The notes beneath the pieces were generated by a model. That model was not told the origin of the DNA. It worked only from the letters and a program-made list of their open reading frames with translations, and searched no databases. Shown one piece after another: positions 19,499-28,317 of a stretch of DNA of 64,000 nt. Position numbers and translations under genes: made by a program. Location: assembly GCA_913055845.1 (NCBI GenBank), contig CAJXKO010000003.1:1-64000 (forward strand), written 5' to 3'. The first letter of the stretch is position 1; each line of letters opens with the position of its first letter. Source of the stretch: an uncultured Bacteroidota bacterium. GTDB taxonomy: Bacteria > Bacteroidota > Rhodothermia > Rhodothermales > Salinibacteraceae.

Positions 19499-19701
19499 AG
19501 GAGACATCAGTTGTCCAAAAAAGTGACTGCTTTTCTTGACATCACTCCACATCGTCTCGGAAGCGGACGGACGTCTTCCTTCAGCACGAAACCTCTAGAC
19601 TGTTCCCGCTTCCATCACTACCAGTCCTGTTTCGATTCCATCGCGCCCCTCCTCTCTACCCCCTTTCCGGCGTCCTGCAATTCCCAGCGCCTCTCTGCCC
19701 C

Positions 19702-20346
19702 ATGATTCACACCCTCGAAGTCCGTTGGTTCGGTACACCCCCGCTTCCCCCAGCTCTCCACGAGTGGTTCCAGACTCTAGGCGAGGTGCAGACCACGTCC
19801 CAAACTCATTTGTACCTGCCCGCAGAGGACCCGGCGCTGAACGTGAAGGTGCGAGATGGCCAGCTTCAGATCAAGCGCCAACTGGGCGGTCCTTTCCGAA
19901 AGGCCTTTGGCACGCAGGCAGACGGCCACTGCGAGCAGTGGGGAAAATGGAGCTTCGACCTCGCCGCGGAGCGGTCTGTGCTCTGGGATGATGATCCCTC
20001 AAACCTATGGGTAGCTGTTCAGAAAACCCGTCACCAACTGAAGATTCCCGCCGCCGACCAACCATCGCTTACCGACGCACTTCCGACCACTCCGCCTGCA
20101 CTGGTCGCGGCAGAACTCACAACCCTGCAGGTCCAAGACACCTCGGCGTGGACCTTCTGCGTCGAGGCGGAAGGACCCGTCGAAAGCCTCGTGGAGACCT
20201 TGCTCACCGCCGCTCCCCAACTGCTAAATGATACCCTTCCCTTTTCCCTTTCCCCCGATGAGTCGTACGGATATGTCCGGTGGCTGCAGCAATTGCCAAC
20301 AGTCCATACTCGCCCCGCCTCCGAGATCCAAATTCCGTCCCTTTAG
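19702..20346 (+). CDS. Hypothetical protein, 214 aa
   Basis: This is a soluble acidic protein with no signal peptide or membrane segment. I do not recognise it. The stretch LNVKVRDGQLQIKRQLGGPF resembles a strand-turn-strand of a CYTH or triphosphate-tunnel fold, but the diagnostic ExExK motif is not visible, so no function is assigned. The start ATG follows a C/T-rich leader typical of this genome. The gene is followed by a perfect inverted repeat that should terminate its transcription. Confidence 0.6.
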   Translation: MIHTLEVRWFGTPPLPPALHEWFQTLGEVQTTSQTHLYLPAEDPALNVKVRDGQLQIKRQLGGPFRKAFGTQADGHCEQWGKWSFDLAAERSVLWDDDPSNLWVAVQKTRHQLKIPAADQPSLTDALPTTPPALVAAELTTLQVQDTSAWTFCVEAEGPVESLVETLLTAAPQLLNDTLPFSLSPDESYGYVRWLQQLPTVHTRPASEIQIPSL

Positions 20347-20369
20347 GCAGGCGGGCATCCCTAAACAAG

Positions 20370-20402
20370 AAAACGCCCTCCAGTGGAGCTAGAGGGCGTT
20401 TT
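20370..20402. terminator. Bidirectional intrinsic terminator
   Basis: AAAACGCCCTC and GAGGGCGTTTT form a perfect 11-bp inverted repeat separated by 11 bases, with A/T tracts on both ends. On the plus strand it terminates the 214-aa gene. On the minus strand it lies just beyond the degenerate tRNA-Ser copy, where a T-rich run (TTTTCTTGTTT) follows. Confidence 0.8.
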
Positions 20403-20417
20403 GAGTGGTATTTGAGG

Positions 20418-20487
20418 CGGTGGAAGAGGGATTCGAACCTCCGGGTTTCGAGACCGGTGTATTCAACCAGGCTCTACCCATCGGGCC
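20418..20487 (-). pseudogene. Degenerate tRNA-Ser copy
   Basis: On the minus strand the sequence aligns with the intact tRNA-Ser(CGA) at 22194-22282. The anticodon/D-arm block differs by one base in 30, and the T-loop block GGTTCGAATCCCTC is kept. The long variable arm of about 18 bases is deleted, the top anticodon-stem pair is mismatched, and the 5' acceptor strand (GCCCGAT) no longer pairs with the 3' strand (TTCCACC). It is therefore very unlikely to fold as a tRNA. A terminator hairpin lies 16 bases beyond its 3' end. Confidence 0.7.
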
Positions 20488-20542
20488 GAATCTACTCCAC
20501 GGCAAACGATCCACATATCCAGTGATTCTGTGTCTCGCCATG

Positions 20543-21898
20543 CTACTGAGCAACACTGATACGTCTCGTACGGGTGAAGCCGTCTCCATGGACACGCAAG
20601 AGGTACACGCCGCTTGACAACGAGGACGCATCAATCCTCACTCGTTGGGAGTGCCCGCCCGACACGCGCCCCGCGAAAAGCCGGTTTATTTGACGACCAA
20701 GCACATCGTACAGAGTGACAGTTACGTCCCCGCTCTCGCGCGGCGTAAACCGCAGCGTGGCTGTTGATTGGACGGGATTCGGGGCGACCTTTTCAATGCT
20801 GACTGTCTCTTTGGGACGCACTTTAGTTTTGACAACGCTGCTCAAAGTCGTGCTCCCATCCAGATCCTCCTGTAGCAGACGAAAGCGGTGAGTGCCTGCC
20901 GAAAGGTCCTCGACGGTAAATGAGTAATTCTGCGATTCTGCGGTGGTGCCAGTTCCGTCCACCCAACCAACTTGTTCAAAGTTGCTGGAACCTACGGCAT
21001 GTTGGACTGAAAAGCCCGCATTGTTTACTTCGGTGGCTGTCACCCAATTCAGAACGGCGTTACCGCCATCGGTACGGGCCTCGAAGGAGGCAAGCTCGAC
21101 CGGGAGCACCTGCGCTCCGGTTGCCTGCTTCCCAGTCACGGCCGTCCAGTCTTCCGAGTTGCTGTAGAGGGTTTTTTCTCCATCATCGGGAATGAGAGTT
21201 GCCGATACGGTGTCCGGCATGAACCCGTAGATGGCAAAAAACTGAAATTGATCGTCCTCAGAGGTTCCCAGTTGGTCGTGTGGAATGGCGAACTCGAATC
21301 CGGTGTCGTCAACCGTGGTTACGTCGGAGGTATCATCGTAGGCGTATCTACCAGGAGCATCCCCCGTTGACGGCGTGCCGTCCAATGATTCGAGTATAGT
21401 GTCTCCGACATCTTTCACCTTTCCATCGCTGGTACTGTCCCCAGCCGCGTATCCCGCGTAGTCGGCGATGCTAGCAAAGGCCTGTGGAGACTCCGCGTCA
21501 CCTGTGATCCGTACACCAAAATCCGTCTCCATGTCCATCTGCATACTATCGACGAAGGCAAACGGCGAACTGGAGTTTGATCCAGTCGGAAGGGGAGTAC
21601 CAGCCGCGACACCATCTACGCTGGCAGAGTTGATAAATACAACCATTTCGGGGGTATCGGCTCCGGTGTCATTTTCCACCTTTCCTTCAACAGCCACATA
21701 GAGAGAGTCTGGTCCCGCGTAGGCCTTAAGTCCCACCACGCCTCCAGTGTATGAGCCCCCAGGTTCAGGGGGCGACGTGCCCACAAGCAGATATTCACTA
21801 TCGGTCGTCTGACCGTCAACGGTAGGCTGAGCCTCTACGACGGAGGGGGCGCTAAGAAGAATTGCTACAGTTAAGAGGAGAGCCGTAACATTTCTCAT
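20543..21898 (-). CDS. Secreted surface protein with type IX secretion C-terminal sorting domain
   Basis: This 451-aa protein has a signal peptide (RNVTALLLTVAILLSAPSVVEA), a carbohydrate-binding- or DOMON-like beta-rich N-terminal half, a second domain starting LPVELASFEARTDGGNAVLNWVTATEVNNAGFSVQ, and a type A sorting domain at the C terminus (VEKVAPNPVQSTATLRF...VTLYDVLGRQI...SSGVYLLRVHG...). The sorting domain marks cargo of the Bacteroidota type IX secretion system. The ATG at 21898 begins the signal; the track start adds 25 poor residues. Base composition is visibly more A/T-rich than the neighbours, and the gene sits alone between the two tRNA-Ser copies. Specific ligand unknown. Confidence 0.78.
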   Translation of the reverse strand: MRNVTALLLTVAILLSAPSVVEAQPTVDGQTTDSEYLLVGTSPPEPGGSYTGGVVGLKAYAGPDSLYVAVEGKVENDTGADTPEMVVFINSASVDGVAAGTPLPTGSNSSSPFAFVDSMQMDMETDFGVRITGDAESPQAFASIADYAGYAAGDSTSDGKVKDVGDTILESLDGTPSTGDAPGRYAYDDTSDVTTVDDTGFEFAIPHDQLGTSEDDQFQFFAIYGFMPDTVSATLIPDDGEKTLYSNSEDWTAVTGKQATGAQVLPVELASFEARTDGGNAVLNWVTATEVNNAGFSVQHAVGSSNFEQVGWVDGTGTTAESQNYSFTVEDLSAGTHRFRLLQEDLDGSTTLSSVVKTKVRPKETVSIEKVAPNPVQSTATLRFTPRESGDVTVTLYDVLGRQINRLFAGRVSGGHSQRVRIDASSLSSGVYLLRVHGDGFTRTRRISVAQ

Positions 21899-22155
21899 AA
21901 ATAAATGATTTCGGGGTTTATGGGAGAAAAATAGAAGCAAAGTAGTAGTGTCACTATCGAGCCGTGAATGCAAAGGGGCCGAGGTTCTCTGTCTACCCCA
22001 AACCGATACATCAATCGGTTTCTCTCAGCACTCCCCCACGAGAGACTGAATCAATTATCCGAGGGGAACTCATACCTGCATCCGTCGCTGGGTCACGCTC
22101 CTCGCTACCTAGTCGTCCTCCGCCCGCCCATCACAAAAAGTAGCCCAAAAACATA

Positions 22156-22186
22156 AAAACCCCCTCTCAGGAATGCTGAGAAGGGG
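22156..22186 (-). terminator. Intrinsic terminator of tRNA-Ser
   Basis: Read on the minus strand, ACCCCTTCTCAG and CTGAGAGGGGGT form a 12-bp stem with one mismatch and a 5-base loop, followed by TTTTTATGTTTTT. It starts eight bases after the 3' end of the tRNA. The rest of the 295-bp gap 21899-22193 shows an A/T-rich leader before the sorting-domain gene (about 21899-21960) and no ORF I can support. Confidence 0.85.
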
Positions 22187-22193
22187 TCTTCAG

Positions 22194-22282
22194 CGGTGGG
22201 GGAGGGATTCGAACCCCCGGGACCCGTGAGGGCCCTCCGGTTTTCGAGACCGGTGCATTCAACCAGGCTCTGCCACCCCACC
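22194..22282 (-). tRNA. tRNA-Ser (anticodon CGA)
   Basis: On the minus strand this reads GGTGGGG...CCCCACC-G with a perfect 7-bp acceptor stem, a D arm around AGAGCCTGGTTGAA, an anticodon loop CTCGAAA in a CCGGT/ACCGG stem, a long class II variable arm (AGGGCCCTCACGGGTCCC) and a T arm GGGGGTTCGAATCCCTC with one G-T pair. The anticodon is CGA, reading UCG serine codons. CCA is not encoded. The gene is 89 bases long and lies 110 bp beyond the alaS stop on the same strand. Confidence 0.95.
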
Positions 22283-22392
22283 AGAAGTCACGCAGCGATG
22301 GCTCCACAAGTATGTGCGAAGATCACCTACATGCCCCTTCACGACTCGTTCCTGAATGCCGGCGGGACCGGCCTCAAAAAGGCCGTGAAGGC

Positions 22393-25287
22393 CTAGGCCC
22401 CTTCCCTCAGTGCCGACGCGACGATGGACGGTACTGCGTTGAGCACAGCGTCCAACTTTTCGGTGTCGCGTCCTCCGGCCGAGGCCAGTGCGGGACGCCC
22501 GCCCCCACCCCCACCCAACCGCTCACCGAGATCGCCAACAATAGCCCCAGCCTGCAGGTCGCGCTCCGAAAGGACGTCGTCGGCCACGGTAGCCACGACG
22601 TAGGCCTTTTCCCCCTCCTCCCCGAGACTGCCCAGTACGCCCACAGCCCCCTCGCCCAATTTGTCGCGGAGCTGCTGCCCAAGCGCCTGCAGGTCGTCCA
22701 TGCTGGCCCGGTCAAGACGACCCGTCACCACGGTGACGCCATTGACGGTCGTGGCATTCTCGGCAATGAAGGTGTCGAGTCGGTCCGCGAGTTGGGCGCG
22801 TCGGAGCTGTTCTACTTCATCCTGTAGCTGGTCGCGCTCACGCTGCAACTCGGCAACCGCATCTGGCAGCGAGTCGGGACGGGACCGAAATTGTCGGCGT
22901 GCCCGGTTCAATTGATCGAGTTCGGTCTCAACATGCTTCAACGCAGCGTCGCCCGCCACCGCCTCCACACGGCGCACGCCCGAGGCGACAGAGCCTTCTG
23001 AGAGGAACCGAAAAAGCCCAATCTCACCGGTGGCGCTGACGTGCGTCCCGCCGCAGAGCTCCATCGAGAAATCAGGGTCAAAGGCAATGACGCGAACTCG
23101 ATCGTCGTATTGCTCGTCAAATAGGGCAATTGCGCCACGGTCGAGGGCCTCGTCGATGGGCACGTCACGGTGCTCCTGTTTCGGGATGTTGCGCTGAATC
23201 GCAGCGTTCACGCGTCGCTCGATGTCGCGTAGCGTATCTGCCTCCAACGCATCGAAGTGGCTGAAATCGAACCGGAGCCGATCAGGCGCCACGAGTGATC
23301 CTTTCTGTTGCACGTGGTCGCCCAGCGTGTCACGAAGTACCGCGTGCATCAGGTGAGTAGCTGTATGGTGAGCGCGGATGCGACGACGGCGATCCGTGTC
23401 CACGCGGGCCTCTACCGGTGCGTCCAGCGCATCTGGCAGCGTGTCGATGGTATGGGCGATGCGTTCGCCCTCGTATTGCGTGTCGAGCACCCGGACCTCC
23501 TGGTCGCCGATGCGCAATGTGCCGGTATCTCCTACCTGCCCCCCCGCCTCTGCGTAGAAGGGGGTCTGACTGAGCTCCACCTCATACTGACGACCGCCAT
23601 CGGTTTCTACCACGCGCAATGCCCGGATTTCTGCATCCTCCACGCGCTCCTGATCATACCCAACAAACTCAGAGGCTTCCCCCTCCGTGATAGCCTGCCA
23701 CGCGTGCACATCACTCTGGTCAACTGCAAAGTCCGATGCTGCCCGGGCCCGACGTTGTTGCCGCTCCATGAGCGTCTCGTAGCCCTCCATGTCCACCTGC
23801 AGGTTCCGCTCCCGAGCCATCAACTCCGTGAGGTCGATCGGGAAGCCGTAGGTGTCGTGCAGGAGAAAGGCTACCTCGCCCGGAAGAGCACCATCGCGGG
23901 CCGTGCGAGCAAAGTCGCGGAGTATCTGTCCTCGATCTTCGGTGTCGACGTACGCCTTTTCCAGCAAGTCCATTGCCCGTCGGTCCTGCTGGAGCTCTCC
24001 GAGGAGCCGATCCGTGACCTCGCCGTCTTTCTCGCGAAAACTGGTCACGTGCGGCGCCACGCGCTCGAAGAACTCGATTCCCGTTCCCAGCGTCTCCAGA
24101 AAGCTCTCCTCCTCCGACTGGATGGCCTCCTCGATAAACTCCTGCTGCTCCACGAGCCCATCGAACTGTCCCCCCATTTTCTCGATGAGGGGATCGACGA
24201 GACGGTAGAGAAATGGCTCCTCGAGAGCGAGCGTCTGGTAGCCGTACCGGACGGCGCGGCGCAGGATGCGACGGATGACGTACCCCCGGCCCTCATTGCT
24301 CGGCATGACACCATCGGAAATGGCAAAGGCGATGGCCCGGATGTGGTCGGCCACTACGCGGAGAGCGATGCGGACACGCTCACGCTCCTCCGCATCGTCG
24401 ATCTGAAGATTGTCGTACCCCTGCACGTCGTCTCGGGGCGAGAGGGCGGCAATGGCCCGCAGGAGCGGAGCGAAAAGGTCGGTATCGTACGTCGATTCTT
24501 TGCCCTGCAGGACCGCCACCATGCGCTCGAAGCCCATGCCCGTGTCCACGTGCTGGTCGTCCAGCGGCTCCAGGGTGCCGTCGGACTGTGCGTTGTACTG
24601 GATAAAAACCAGGTTCCAGAGCTCCATCACCTGAGGATGGTCCTCATTTACGAGGGCGTAGCCAGGCGTTTTCACCCGGTCGGCCTCGGGCCGCAGGTCT
24701 ACGTGGATTTCGGAGCACGGCCCACAGGGCCCAGTGTCGCCCATCATCCAAAAGTTTTCCTTAGAGGGCTCGTAGAGAACACGCTCGTCGGGAAGTGGCG
24801 TGTGCTTACGCCAGAGATCGTAGGCCTCCTCGTCCCTGCCCACCCCGAAGTCCTCATCTCCCTCGTGGACCGTGGCGTAAAGCCGATCCGGGGCCAATCC
24901 CCACCGCTCCACCAGCAGTTCCCACGCCCACTGAATGGCCTCCGCCTTAAAGTAGTCGCCGAAGCTCCAATTGCCGAGCATCTCGAAGAAGGTGTGGTGG
25001 TAAGTGTCGTGCCCCACCTCTTCCAGGTCGTTGTGCTTGCCGGACACCCGCAGGCACTTTTGAGTGTCCACCGCCCGCATGTAGGGACGCTGGCCAGCCC
25101 CCAGGAACACGTCTTTAAACTGGTTCATGCCAGCGTTTGTGAACAGGAGCGTGCTGTCGCCCTCCGGGACGAGCGAGGCGCTAGGAACGATTTCGTGGCC
25201 CTTGTCCTCAAAGAACTGCAGAAAGTCTCGCCGAAGCTCTTCAGAGGTACGGGGGGCATCGGTGGTAGATTGGAGATGCGGGTTCAT
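22393..25287 (-). CDS. alaS: Alanine-tRNA ligase
   Basis: This cytoplasmic enzyme charges tRNA-Ala and edits misactivated serine and glycine. The 964-aa protein has the class II catalytic core (TSEELRRDFLQFFEDKGHEIVPSASLVPEGDSTLLFTNAGM), the editing-domain zinc motifs HHTATHL and CGGTH, and a C-terminal DHHA1 domain with the glycine-rich LGERLGGGGGGRPALASAGG. Length is slightly above E. coli AlaRS (876 aa). The ATG at 25287 gives MNPHLQSTTDAPRTSEELR; the track start adds four residues. A 152-bp gap upstream shows no T-box or other recognisable leader. A long antisense ORF (23308-25365) is a composition shadow. Confidence 0.97.
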   Translation of the reverse strand: MNPHLQSTTDAPRTSEELRRDFLQFFEDKGHEIVPSASLVPEGDSTLLFTNAGMNQFKDVFLGAGQRPYMRAVDTQKCLRVSGKHNDLEEVGHDTYHHTFFEMLGNWSFGDYFKAEAIQWAWELLVERWGLAPDRLYATVHEGDEDFGVGRDEEAYDLWRKHTPLPDERVLYEPSKENFWMMGDTGPCGPCSEIHVDLRPEADRVKTPGYALVNEDHPQVMELWNLVFIQYNAQSDGTLEPLDDQHVDTGMGFERMVAVLQGKESTYDTDLFAPLLRAIAALSPRDDVQGYDNLQIDDAEERERVRIALRVVADHIRAIAFAISDGVMPSNEGRGYVIRRILRRAVRYGYQTLALEEPFLYRLVDPLIEKMGGQFDGLVEQQEFIEEAIQSEEESFLETLGTGIEFFERVAPHVTSFREKDGEVTDRLLGELQQDRRAMDLLEKAYVDTEDRGQILRDFARTARDGALPGEVAFLLHDTYGFPIDLTELMARERNLQVDMEGYETLMERQQRRARAASDFAVDQSDVHAWQAITEGEASEFVGYDQERVEDAEIRALRVVETDGGRQYEVELSQTPFYAEAGGQVGDTGTLRIGDQEVRVLDTQYEGERIAHTIDTLPDALDAPVEARVDTDRRRRIRAHHTATHLMHAVLRDTLGDHVQQKGSLVAPDRLRFDFSHFDALEADTLRDIERRVNAAIQRNIPKQEHRDVPIDEALDRGAIALFDEQYDDRVRVIAFDPDFSMELCGGTHVSATGEIGLFRFLSEGSVASGVRRVEAVAGDAALKHVETELDQLNRARRQFRSRPDSLPDAVAELQRERDQLQDEVEQLRRAQLADRLDTFIAENATTVNGVTVVTGRLDRASMDDLQALGQQLRDKLGEGAVGVLGSLGEEGEKAYVVATVADDVLSERDLQAGAIVGDLGERLGGGGGGRPALASAGGRDTEKLDAVLNAVPSIVASALREGA

Positions 25288-25439
25288 CGACGCGGTCAAG
25301 AGTCAGTTCTCGGTGAGCGTGGTTGTATCGTGGAGCGTGGAATAGGACTCTTCGTGTACGGCTGAGTGCAACGAGGATTCCGACACCGGGAGACTGGAGG
25401 GGGCGGCGCCGGACCTCCTGCCCCCGGACGCTGTGAGTC

Positions 25440-26066
25440 TCAGCACTGATCGCTGGGCGTGCCGTTCGAGACAAACCGGTTATCGGCCAGGTACCAGCGC
25501 CACGGCCGCTTCACGCCGCTGGAGATGCCGATTCGGGACGACTGCGCAACCTCTTCTTCCTTTATAACCTGCCCTTCAGCGAAATACACTGGTGGGGCCG
25601 TGAGCCGTGCCCCGTGGAGACCCTCTGCAATATCGAAGGCTTCTGTCAGCTTGCCCGGACCATTGGTAAGCTCCACATCTCGCGGACGTTCACGGCGGTT
25701 CTGCATGAAGGACTCCCCGGACACCGGCTCGACCGCTCGGATGAGCACAGCGCCCGCGGTGCCTTCTGGCTCGGTTACGACATTGAGGAGCCAGTGGACA
25801 CCATAAATGAGATAGACGTAGGCGGTCCCCGGCGGCGCAAACAGATCGCGGCCGCGCCCTTGTCCGGTCACGGCACCGGTCTCCGGGTCCGTCGCCAGAT
25901 GCGCGGCGTGGCAGGCCGGATCGTCTTCGGTGTAGGCCTCCGTCTCCACGATGCGTCCGACCAGTTGTCCGGCCTCGGGGTGCTCGTGGATGAGGAGCCC
26001 CCCAAGCAAGTCTTGCGCGACTGGGAGCGTCGGGCGATCAAAAAACGAGGACGGAAGTGGCTTCAT
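25440..26066 (-). CDS. Putative 3-methyladenine DNA glycosylase (AAG/MPG family)
   Basis: This 208-aa protein matches the alkyladenine DNA glycosylase family. It starts with FFDRPTLPVAQDLLGGLLIHE, has VETEAYTEDDPACHA with the catalytic-type Glu, then GTAYVYLIYGVHWLLNVVTEPEGTAGAVLIRAVEP, and normal bacterial length. Such enzymes excise 3-methyladenine, hypoxanthine and other alkylated purines to start base-excision repair. It follows alaS upstream on the same strand with 152 bp between them. It is divergent from the next gene. Substrate range cannot be read from sequence. Confidence 0.9.
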   Translation of the reverse strand: MKPLPSSFFDRPTLPVAQDLLGGLLIHEHPEAGQLVGRIVETEAYTEDDPACHAAHLATDPETGAVTGQGRGRDLFAPPGTAYVYLIYGVHWLLNVVTEPEGTAGAVLIRAVEPVSGESFMQNRRERPRDVELTNGPGKLTEAFDIAEGLHGARLTAPPVYFAEGQVIKEEEVAQSSRIGISSGVKRPWRWYLADNRFVSNGTPSDQC

Positions 26067-26135
26067 CGAAGGCGAACAGTTTGGTAGGCAGGCCAGTAGG
26101 TCGAGTGTTCACTGATCTTGGGAAGCTTGTCGTCC

Positions 26136-27065
26136 ATGTCTTCCTCTCCCTCCCCGGCCGCAACCGCGATGGACGCGGTCTTCGAGGCCGACACATTCCA
26201 AACCCTGACCCTGAACCTCCCCGAGGCGCACGTCACGCTGCGCCCCCACGACGAGGCCGATCGGGTGCATGTTCGCGGGGGGATCCCCGACGCCGCCCCG
26301 GAACAGGCGCAACGGGCCTTCGACCGCACAAACATCGCCGCGCGCCAATCGGGCGATCGCCTGCTTGTTCACGGTGAGGGACCTTCAGCCACCGTAGAGG
26401 ACTGGCGGTGGCGCCAGCGCGGCCTCACGGCGGTCCATCTACTTGTCCATCTGCCGCCCGAGTTGGCCGTAGATGCCTCTCTGCCCGGTGGGTCCGTGGA
26501 CGCCTCCGGACTTGCCGGCGTCCTCGACCTGACGGTACACGGCGGGTCGGTCCACACTGCAAACCTGCAGGGACCTCTGCGGATCCAGGGCAGCGGCGGG
26601 GCGCTCACGGTGTCGAACAGCAGTGGGCCCGTGGCCCTTGACTGGGCCGGTGGGGAGGTCACGTTGAGCGGCACTCGCGACGAGGTTGCACTCCGGGCAC
26701 GGGCCGCCCCGACCACTCTTTCTGATGCCCAGGCCCCCGTAGACCTCGCCGTGCACGGCGCCCCACTTTCCTTGCAGGACGTAAACGGTCCCTGCGACGC
26801 GATGGTGCACGGCGCGTCCCTAACCTACCGCGGCGCCCCGCAATGGGACACGACGCTCCGGGTCGCGGGCGGTCCGCTCTACGCGTACCTCCCAGCCGCC
26901 CACGAAGCATCCGTGTCTCTCTCGGGCAGTCAGGTGGCGCTAGACGACGCCTTTGAGTTTGCGGGCACCCAGACAGATGGGCACGCCACCGGCACCCTAC
27001 AGGGAGGCGGCGTTTCTCTCACCTTCCAGGCTGTACAAGGCCTGGTTGCCTGCCGCGCCCAATAG
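26136..27065 (+). CDS. DUF4097-like beta-helix protein
   Basis: This 309-aa protein lacks a signal peptide. After a short lead (FEADTFQTLTLNLPEAHVTLRPHD) it consists of repeated short strands such as GSVDASGLAGVLDLTVHGGSVHTANLQGPLRIQGSGGALTVSNSSGPV. This is the right-handed beta-helix pattern of the DUF4097/DUF2807 adhesin-like families. The ATG at 26136 is preferred over the TTG at 26118. Function is unknown. It converges with the thiolase gene with only eight bases between the stops. Confidence 0.65.
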   Translation: MSSSPSPAATAMDAVFEADTFQTLTLNLPEAHVTLRPHDEADRVHVRGGIPDAAPEQAQRAFDRTNIAARQSGDRLLVHGEGPSATVEDWRWRQRGLTAVHLLVHLPPELAVDASLPGGSVDASGLAGVLDLTVHGGSVHTANLQGPLRIQGSGGALTVSNSSGPVALDWAGGEVTLSGTRDEVALRARAAPTTLSDAQAPVDLAVHGAPLSLQDVNGPCDAMVHGASLTYRGAPQWDTTLRVAGGPLYAYLPAAHEASVSLSGSQVALDDAFEFAGTQTDGHATGTLQGGGVSLTFQAVQGLVACRAQ

Positions 27066-27073
27066 CACCCGCG

Positions 27074-28261
27074 CTAGGTCCGCTCAATGGCAAGGGCCAC
27101 GCCTCCACCCGTGCCGTGGCAAATTGAGGCGAGCCCCAGCGTGCCGTCGTGCTGGTGCAGGGCGTGCAGGAGCGTAACAGTGATGCGGGTGCCCGATGCC
27201 CCGATGGGGTGGCCGAGCGCAATGGCCCCACCGTGCACGTTCAGTTGATCGTACGGGACGTCTAGCTCGCGGTGGAAAAGAATGTTGTTGATGGCGAAGG
27301 CCTCGTTGTTCTCGAAGAGGTCATAGTCGCCAATCTCAGTACTCGTAGCGTCGAGCACATCGCGGACCGCCGGAATAGGGGCCTCCGGAAACCGCCACGA
27401 CTCGCGCGCCGACCAGCCGCCGCGATGCACCTTGGCAAGCGGCGTAAGGCCGTGCGCCTCGATGGCGTCCGCACTGGCCAACAGCATCGCTGCCGCCCCG
27501 TCGGAAATCTGGCTGCTGTTTCCTGCCGTCAAGACGCCGTCTTTCGTAAACGCGGGGCTCAACTTGGAGAGGCCCTCGGCGGTCGTCCCCGGCCGAATGC
27601 CTTCATCCTCCGCCAGCGTTTCAGGGCCCGATCGGTCTTCGTACTCGACGGGGGCAATCTCGTCGTCGAATCGTCCCTCGTCGGTGGCCGTGGCGGCCCG
27701 CTGCTGCGACGTGGCGGCAATCTCATCAAGCGCGTCGCGGGGGATGCCGTGCTCTTCACAGAGTCGCTCGGTCTGCTCACCCATGGCTTCCCCGCTCATC
27801 GGATCGCTGAGGCCGTCCCGCTGCATGATGTCTTGTACCTGCTCCCCTCCCGGCGAAAGTGTGTACCCCCACCGCGCCCCGGAATCAAGATAGTACCCGG
27901 CGTCGGACATCGCCTCGACGCCCCCCGCCAGGATAAGGTCTGCCTCGCCGGCCTTAATCATCGTCGCGCCGTTCATAATCGACATCATGCTGGATGCGCA
28001 CACCATGTCCACAGCGTAGCCGTCCACGTGCTCGGGAATGCCGGCCTGTAGGGCCGCCTGCCGTGGCACGAGTTGACCGTGCCCGGCGCGCAGGACGTTG
28101 CCGAAAATGTAGAGATCCAGTCCCCCACCGTCCACGTCGGCACGGTCGAGGGCCGCCCGCATGGCAGGCGCCGCGAGGTCCACAGGCGAGTGGTCCTTCA
28201 GGGCACCGCCGAAGCGGCCAATAGGGGTACGAACGGCGGAGGCAATGTAGACGTCACGCAT
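27074..28261 (-). CDS. Thiolase (acetyl-CoA C-acetyltransferase type)
   Basis: This 395-aa thiolase has all active-site motifs: the nucleophile Cys88 in VDMVCASSM, NNEAFAINN, the catalytic His in HGGAIALGHPIGASGTR and the C-terminal Cys in CHGTGGGVALAIE. It condenses two acetyl-CoA or cleaves 3-ketoacyl-CoA in the cytoplasm. Whether it serves fatty-acid oxidation, ketone or mevalonate chemistry cannot be decided, as no beta-oxidation or HMG-CoA genes are nearby. Length is typical. It lies 57 bp before the YyaL-type gene on the same strand order. Confidence 0.92.
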   Translation of the reverse strand: MRDVYIASAVRTPIGRFGGALKDHSPVDLAAPAMRAALDRADVDGGGLDLYIFGNVLRAGHGQLVPRQAALQAGIPEHVDGYAVDMVCASSMMSIMNGATMIKAGEADLILAGGVEAMSDAGYYLDSGARWGYTLSPGGEQVQDIMQRDGLSDPMSGEAMGEQTERLCEEHGIPRDALDEIAATSQQRAATATDEGRFDDEIAPVEYEDRSGPETLAEDEGIRPGTTAEGLSKLSPAFTKDGVLTAGNSSQISDGAAAMLLASADAIEAHGLTPLAKVHRGGWSARESWRFPEAPIPAVRDVLDATSTEIGDYDLFENNEAFAINNILFHRELDVPYDQLNVHGGAIALGHPIGASGTRITVTLLHALHQHDGTLGLASICHGTGGGVALAIERT

Positions 28262-28317
28262 GAGGAACTGGGGAGTGGTGGAACAGAAATCGGTTGGGAG
28301 AGCAAAAGGCCGCTCCG

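Noticed and set aside
22196-22396. 66-aa ORF over the tRNA-Ser locus
   Set aside because: It is the reverse complement of the tRNA and its flank, so it is not a protein gene.
23308-25365. 685-aa plus-strand ORF antisense to alaS
   Set aside because: It overlaps a full-length alaS exactly and has no family motifs. Long antisense frames are expected in high-G+C coding DNA.
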